DNA of 64,000 nucleotides from Oegoconia quadripuncta (lineage: Eukaryota; Arthropoda; Insecta; Lepidoptera; Autostichidae), in assembly GCA_949316235.1 (NCBI GenBank), contig OX438741.1, forward strand, positions 14,013,124-14,077,123, in the 5' to 3' direction. The position numbers were made by a program, and so were the translations under genes. Below, one piece after another: positions 34,901 to 40,900 of the stretch (position 1 is its first letter; each line of letters opens with the position of its first letter). The notes under the pieces were generated by a model. It made no database searches. It was not told where the DNA came from and was given only the letters and a program-made list of their open reading frames with translations.

Positions 34901-37900
34901 GAAATGATTATGGGAAGCACATTTTTTTTTTTTAGTTTTATTTTCTCCTCCAGGAGAAGGCAAAGGGATCTAGCCCATAACAGCCATGTCTTATTTATCT
35001 TATTTCTTCAGTTTGTAAGTCAGTCTCAGTCAAAACAAGTAATTCGTCGTATACTTGGCGTATACAGAGTCTAGTCACGGTCAAGTCATTCTTCAGTAAA
35101 GTGGCAGAATGCTTTACAAAAGATTTTGGCGGCTTCTTGTGGGAACCCGAAAGCTCCGTTACGCACTTTAATTTACATTTCCCTTCACTTGTACACCATC
35201 ACTAACTTTTGCTGCACAATATTCTGCCATTATTAAACTTCAAAAGTCAGAATGCACAAATTATAAGAATTATAAAGAAAAATGCTACTTCACTCGCCGA
35301 GTTCCCGCCAAAATGCCCTGAAAGCACATGAAAAGAGCTCTGTTCAATTCTTTTTTTATTATGTGATTTAGCCTAGAAATTAAAAAATATTTCACGTGAA
35401 ACCTTGAAATAATATTCCATTTTTCAAATAAAAAACAAATTTGCTAGCTTTGAAAATCGCAGGAATTGGTACATATCATTAACGAAGAAAAAAAACTCCA
35501 ATTTCATAGGTAAAGACCCAATATTAATACGTTCCACGCTAACAATCGACCATACCATTTTGCAAATATCGTTCATTATGTAGTTTACATTGAGATACGG
35601 TGGAGATGGAAACTTGAATGTTTTGACATCATGACAAATTGTCAATATTATATTATAATATTATGATGATCATGACTGCGGCCTTATTGTCTTAACTTCA
35701 ATGATTTAATTGCCAATTATCGAACTTGACATTTGGAGCTCTCTACTATTGCTCAAAATTGACAGCGTTGGAATCCATTCCCATTGTTTGACGATCTATT
35801 TGGTGTAGTGGTTAGAAATTCTGCGGCCATACCAAAAGGTCGCGGGTTCGAATCCCGCTAGAGGCATATGTTTGTATGATGTATACAGACATGTGTTCCC
35901 GAGTTATGGATGTTTTTCATTTATATGTGTATTTATTTACAAAAAAAAAGTATTTGTGTAGTTTATCAACCATCTGGTATCTATAATACAAGCCTAGTTG
36001 CTTAGTGTGGAACTAGATGGCGCTGTGTGTATGTGCAAAGATATATTTTACATTAATTTATTATTGTGTTATACAAGGCTAGTACGATGAATGTCTCTTC
36101 TTATCTTCTTCTAGACTAGATGCTCACTTGTTCTCTCCTTGCCGCTTCTCCCGTAGCTGACACCAGTTGTCGAATTTTGACCATTCGAAGTGTGCCAGCT
36201 TCTCGGGTGATTTCTGACCTTTGAACAAAGAAATATTAGTGTCTGCAGGAAATGGGAAGATGCTCCACCGAGCTGTTCACTGCGGATCACGGTCCGATAA
36301 TTGTCTGTTGTTTCTTGCTTATATTCAATGTCTTAAGAAAACTTCTTTAGCACGAGCATTCGTGCTAGGATTGGTCGATATCGACGCCTTCACAACCGGT
36401 AATCAGCTGATTACGATAAGATGGTGGTAGCTAACCAGGCGGATATTTAAAATGCCTTGCCAGCAACCAAACTGAGTTGTAAATATGTATCCCGCGTTCT
36501 CAGTAATCAGCTGATTACCGGTTGTGAAGGCGTCGATAACGATCAATCCTAGCACGAATGCTACATCGTGCTAAAGAAGTTTTAGCGCGTAGCTACGCGT
36601 AGAGCATCGTTGATCACAGAAGCTTTTCGTCTGTTAAAAGGTCTCTTTCTTATTATTAGGAGCCAATACCTTTTTTAACCACCTCCATGGCTCAATATAG
36701 GGTTTACGAATCGGATGTCGCAGGTTCGGTCCCCAGCGGGATACATATTTAGAACTCGGTTTGATTGCTGGCAGGGCATTTTAAATGTCCGCCTGGCTAG
36801 TTACCACCATCTTATCTAAGTCTGCCACCAAACAGCAATGTTAAGAGCACTGTTGTGTCCTAATTGTCAGAGATAAGATAACCAGTCCCACAAGTGGGGT
36901 TTCCGTGTCAGTACGCTTCATACGCCTTATCTTCACTTAACATCAGGTGTGATTGAGATCAAGTGCTAACCCATTGTGCATTAAAAAAACAAAAAACTAT
37001 GTGAGCTGCCAAGCATCAATGATTATATTGCTAAATTCCAGTGGGTCTACTAAGATAGATCTAAGAAAGGATATCCGTTAGGGCATTATGATTCTGCATG
37101 CTGGAATTCTACTTCTTCCGCCGGCCGCTTCTAATCGGTCGCTTTGAAAACTTATGGGAGAGGCCCATGTTCAGCAATGCATAGGTCATGCTGATATGAT
37201 GATTAAATCAATTTCCACCAATGGGGCCGTTTGCTCATCACCTTTACAGACAAACACCTACCTTTCATCAACATAGTCGTTCAGGGCCGCATACAGAGCC
37301 TTGGGTTCCACTGCATAAGATAGACAACTTTCGTATGCTCCATTACTCCATGGTACCGTCAGATTTCGCAGTAGGTCCTCAGGAAGGTTCAGGACCTCAA
37401 GCTCTGGTGGTGGAGCGCACCAGTGCTCTGGGGTTGCATTTGTGAATACCTGTAAGAGATTCATAGTGACTGTTATAGCAAATGTAACTGCAAAATGAAG
37501 GGGGTCATTATCATTAGCAGTTAGTTTTCTAAAATATCTCTTTAAGCCTAATTACGCATTTGCATACATTACTTTTTCTATGATCATTTAATAATTTAAT
37601 TTAAAGATAAAAATGGCGATGGGCTCAACCCGCCCGCGCGGCCAAATTCCAGTCTACTGTCCGCTACGAGCAGTCGCACTTTTGTGCTGCGCGCACAGTG
37701 CCGTTATTAATAAAAACCTTCATATCTGGTAAACTACAACAGCTATAGCAACAAAAAAATATATAAGTATAGGCGAAGGATTACAAATTAAAACAATAAT
37801 AAAGGAATACAGAAAATTAGAGTACTAAAAACTGCGTATAACTTACGATATCGCTAAAAAATCATTTTATTAGTGGTCATACTGTATTATTTGTTTCGAA

Positions 37901-40900
37901 CCACATCAAATTAGCGCTCATTGGTTACTGTTGTAACCACGGACAATAGACTGGTCTTTTTTTTTATTACAGATGTAACCGCGGATGGTTGAGTGGGTAG
38001 AGAAACGACATAACCATACGAATACAAAAATTAATCTTTAATTTGACTCATAAGCATGTAACGAATCAGTAGCATTATTTATGTATTATTTTATAATTAG
38101 CTTTTAGGATTCTCAAGTGCAGGTCAGAGCGATTTTTTTTATTTATTCTGTACTAATTTTCCGCCCGCGGCTTCGCCTGCGTGGAATAACTTTATCGCGG
38201 ATACATTTAATTTATTTATCCCGCGGGAACTACCCACTTTATCGGGATAAAACGGATTCTATATCTATATATTCTACCTATACCCAATTTCATCCAAATC
38301 GTCATCCGTTTCGCTGTGATTCAGCAACAAACACATAAACAAACAAACTTTCGCATTTTTTTTTTGACATACTTGACCTCAATCACACCTGATGTTAAAT
38401 GAAGATGAGGTCGAAGGTGGAGGCGTACTGACATTAGTTAGATGCTTTTCGAGTGCATATCAGAGAGATTTTCTTGATCTTGAATGGATGACGACATTCC
38501 AGTATTATAGTGAAACTATTTAGTAATACAATACACCAACAGTATTGATGTCGTGATAAACGCAAGAATGGTGATGACGCTGAACCGCGGTAGTGAATAG
38601 ACACGATATTTGCACATTTAAAAGGAAATGTAAGGAATGGCTTTTATGCAAACAGAAGTCTTCCAGTAACTGTGCCTCTGTGATACCGAAGTATGACGTG
38701 CCAGCCAATTCTATTTGTTGAGATTTTCTTAGTGAGATTAGAATTGAATAGAATAGAAAGCGTTTATTTGACACACTGGACGACACATTAGTTATACAAA
38801 AACGGAGAGAAAAAAATAACAATAACATACTTAATACACAGCTAAAAATTATATTACAAGATAAACTCGATCTCAATCCTAAGATCGATTAGAAATCGGT
38901 GTCGTAAAGTGGTGCAAAAAAGGTCTCCACTCAGCATGAGTTGCAGTTGTATCAATAACTACAACGCTGATTTTCTGTGGAGCCTCGCGTGACGTACGGA
39001 CGTTTCACCAAGACTGAATATAAATAAAAAGTAATATGTGGAATAAAAATTAATAAATTTGAGTGAGAATGTTATAAATAAGTGTTAACAATATACTTAT
39101 TAAAAATTAAAAACAAACACAGATTGCAGCATGTAATGAATAAGTTTGATTGACTTTCTAATTGTATAGGAATCGTAAGTGTCTTTCTTAATTATTTTTT
39201 TTTCTCCTAAGTTTTCGTCATATAATGCTAGCTTGTAGCCAATAGTATTGTAGTGTGCAACAACTTCTGACGTGTTATGCGTTCTGTTATCAGTGAATGC
39301 ACGAGGTGGAGACTGAAAAACAGCTATTTAGCTGAGGCTCCAACCTATTTGTCCACTACGTTAGAAAATTTAATAGTTAAATTTTCTATAATCATGTAAA
39401 TATTACATGGTCCGGTCATGGTCATGCGTCAGTCTTAGTACTTTGACAATCGGAACGCTATCAGTGTCCTGTACAATGCGTTTGTCCGCAGCAGACTTGA
39501 GTCTAATGCAATCGTATGGAGCCCGCATGAGGTCCAGTATATTCTTATGGTGGAGCGAATACAGAAGTCCTTCATTCGATTCCTATACAGTAAAATGTAC
39601 CCCTACATGTACCCCACTCCGTACATTCTAGGCATGGTAGAGTACCGCTCCCTTGAGGTGAGACGTAAAACATCTCTACTATGCTACTTTTTTAGGTTGA
39701 TCCGTGGACTGACGACCAATCCACCTCTACTCGTATACGTGGGGCTCTACGTGCTCGTGAAGCAGAGATACTTGCTGCGCGCGCGCCGGCACCCCGTGTT
39801 CGCCCTACCAAGGGCACGCACAGTGGCCATGACGCACACCCCCCTCTATGAGGCCCTAGCACTTATAAATGCTCTCATGGAACTGGACTCGGTTGACGTA
39901 TTCTTTGACTCCTGCTTGAAAGCAGGAGTCAAAGACTGAAGTCGGACGATATTTAGAATCAGTTTTCACTCATATTATTTTGAATAAATTTTTACGTTCC
40001 GGCTTATGGATAATTCAATTTGTATTGCATGCTATTCTATTGTTAATCAGTCTTTACGTAATATCAGTTTAATTTTTAGGATTAAGAGACATTTATTGAT
40101 TGATGATTATACCCACTTATATTAAATTTCAAATGACATGGTACTCGTATGTAATAATCTTATATTTAATATTGACTAAGGCTTACATGTTAGGTTAAGT
40201 ACTGTTAGTGTAAGTTGTGATCATAAATGAATTGAATTGAATTAATGGGAATTACACGAATTAAAATTCACCCTGTTTATTGAATCGATTAATAATTTTG
40301 TTTGTGAACTGTTGTGTGGTTTTGGCACGTAAAAAGATAGAACTAACCCGTTTCTTCACGTGGGTGTCATAAAAGGCGACTAAGGGACTTTACACTAAAA
40401 ACAACCATAGACTTGCACGTTTCATCATCTATCACGTGTGCATTTCTATATATTTATATATATTTTAAAAAATTCTGACCTCACAGCCCCTTAAGTAAGT
40501 GAACATCAAATCCGCTTCAATTACGCGGCTATCAATAAAAAAATCATACCTACTTAATACGCATATCTTAAAAAATCTTTTGAATAAAACTATACTAAGT
40601 ATTTAAATATACTTGATTATCTATAAGACCTTTTTGGATTAAGATAAAAGGGCAAGTATTTATGATTCACATTACGATAAAAATAAATCAATGCATCTAT
40701 CAGTTTGATTGTGATAATATTTAATGGATTTTTATCCAGTTAACGGAGGTTGGAGGGCGCGATTATTGCTGTGATAACGATAGGCTTATTAAAAACAACG
40801 GATGCATAATTTATTATTGTCATAATGAATCATGATGTCACACAAAATGTGATGAAGACACGCGGTGAAAATTCAAAAAGTTTTTTTATCCACAACGGGT

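Noticed and set aside
35805..35870. tRNA-like sequence with GGTTCGAATCCC
   Set aside because: Repeated several times with a common SINE tail, and lacking a proper acceptor stem. It is a SINE head and not a tRNA gene. The same applies to 61210, 63230 and the SINE family 1 heads.
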